NCBI GenBank assembly: GCA_023393485.1
Contig: JAEWLD010000113.1
Span: forward strand, 1-6,101
Origin: Bacteroidota bacterium
Lineage (GTDB): Bacteria; Bacteroidota; Bacteroidia; Flavobacteriales; Flavobacteriaceae
Direction: 5' to 3'
Length of the DNA stretch: 6,101 nt
The notes under the pieces: generated by a model
Database searches by the model: none
What the model was told of the DNA's origin: nothing
What the model saw: the letters and a program-made list of their open reading frames with translations, nothing else
Shown: piece by piece, positions 6,018 to 6,101 of the stretch
Layout: the number at the start of each line of letters is the position of its first letter
How positions within the stretch are numbered: the first letter of the stretch is position 1
Translations under genes and position numbers: made by a program

Positions 6018-6101
6018 TCAAAATGTTTTGGGCGCGCGGCTTGGTGGCATCGCTTCCGGGTTTTGCTTATCTTTCAGACCTTGCAGGTTTTGAAAACCTG
6101 C
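6018..6101 (-). other. Open minus-strand frame running off the window end (doubtful)
   Basis: A minus-strand frame is open from the window end to a TGA at 6018-6020. It reads through the palindromic repeat and then gives KDKQNPEAMPPSRAPKTF. A neighbouring frame, starting after a TAA just left of the repeat, gives GSDATKPRAQNILKILKKRRR and stops next to the guaB promoter; that basic helical tail looks more like a real C-terminus. This may be the 3' end of a gene upstream of guaB, or a remnant disrupted by the repeat. It is too short to decide, and I assign no function. Confidence 0.15.
6076..6101. repeat. Second copy of the palindromic dispersed repeat, cut by the window end
   Basis: These 26 bases are identical to 204-229: the full 16-base left arm, the central G and the first nine bases of the right arm. 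The rest lies outside the window. The bases before the two copies differ (C at 6075, A at 203), so the shared unit begins at the AGACC. It stands upstream of guaB, as the first copy stands upstream of purB. Confidence 0.85.

Noticed and set aside
1..6101. A new defence, mobile or biosynthetic system in the window
   Set aside because: All long genes are recognisable housekeeping or transport genes; no transposase, nuclease, reverse transcriptase, toxin-antitoxin pair or CRISPR-like array was seen on either strand.

Overview
The window looks like chromosomal DNA of a member of the Bacteroidota, most likely a Flavobacterium-like flavobacterium of middling GC content. Four things suggest this. 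The encoded proteins have a flavobacterial flavour. The genes lack Shine-Dalgarno sequences. Matches to the Bacteroidota -7 promoter element (TAnnTTTG) lie upstream of three genes. The spacers carry two short repeat types that I recall from this phylum: a palindrome with arms AGACCTTGCAGGTTTT and a tandem ATTGTCA heptamer. The genus is inferred, not shown.

Layout: the 3' end of an unidentified + strand gene (3-110) is followed by a 301-base spacer that holds the complete palindrome, the heptamer array and a good promoter. Then come purB (412-1755, +), a second spacer with a probable promoter inside a long inverted repeat, and a large CPA2-type cation:proton antiporter with two C-terminal RCK_C/TrkA_C domains (1945-4176, +). 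This antiporter ends one base away from the end of a small two-helix membrane protein gene on the other strand (4178-4396, -). That small gene lies just downstream of guaB (4475-5947, -) on the same strand. The guaB upstream region (5948-6101) holds a -7 element, several short dyads and a second copy of the palindrome, cut by the window end.

Functionally, purB and guaB act around the IMP branch point. PurB makes AICAR on the way to IMP and later releases AMP from adenylosuccinate, while GuaB commits IMP to GMP. They are on opposite strands with separate promoters, so this is proximity, not an operon. The antiporter is a membrane ion-homeostasis protein with no evident link to purine synthesis. 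The small membrane protein may be co-transcribed with guaB.

I found no CRISPR array, transposase, tRNA or rRNA gene, and no defence or biosynthetic cluster. The protein-coding content is ordinary housekeeping. The second-look items are the repeats, the promoter-associated dyads, the domain architecture of the antiporter and the near-touching convergent gene ends.
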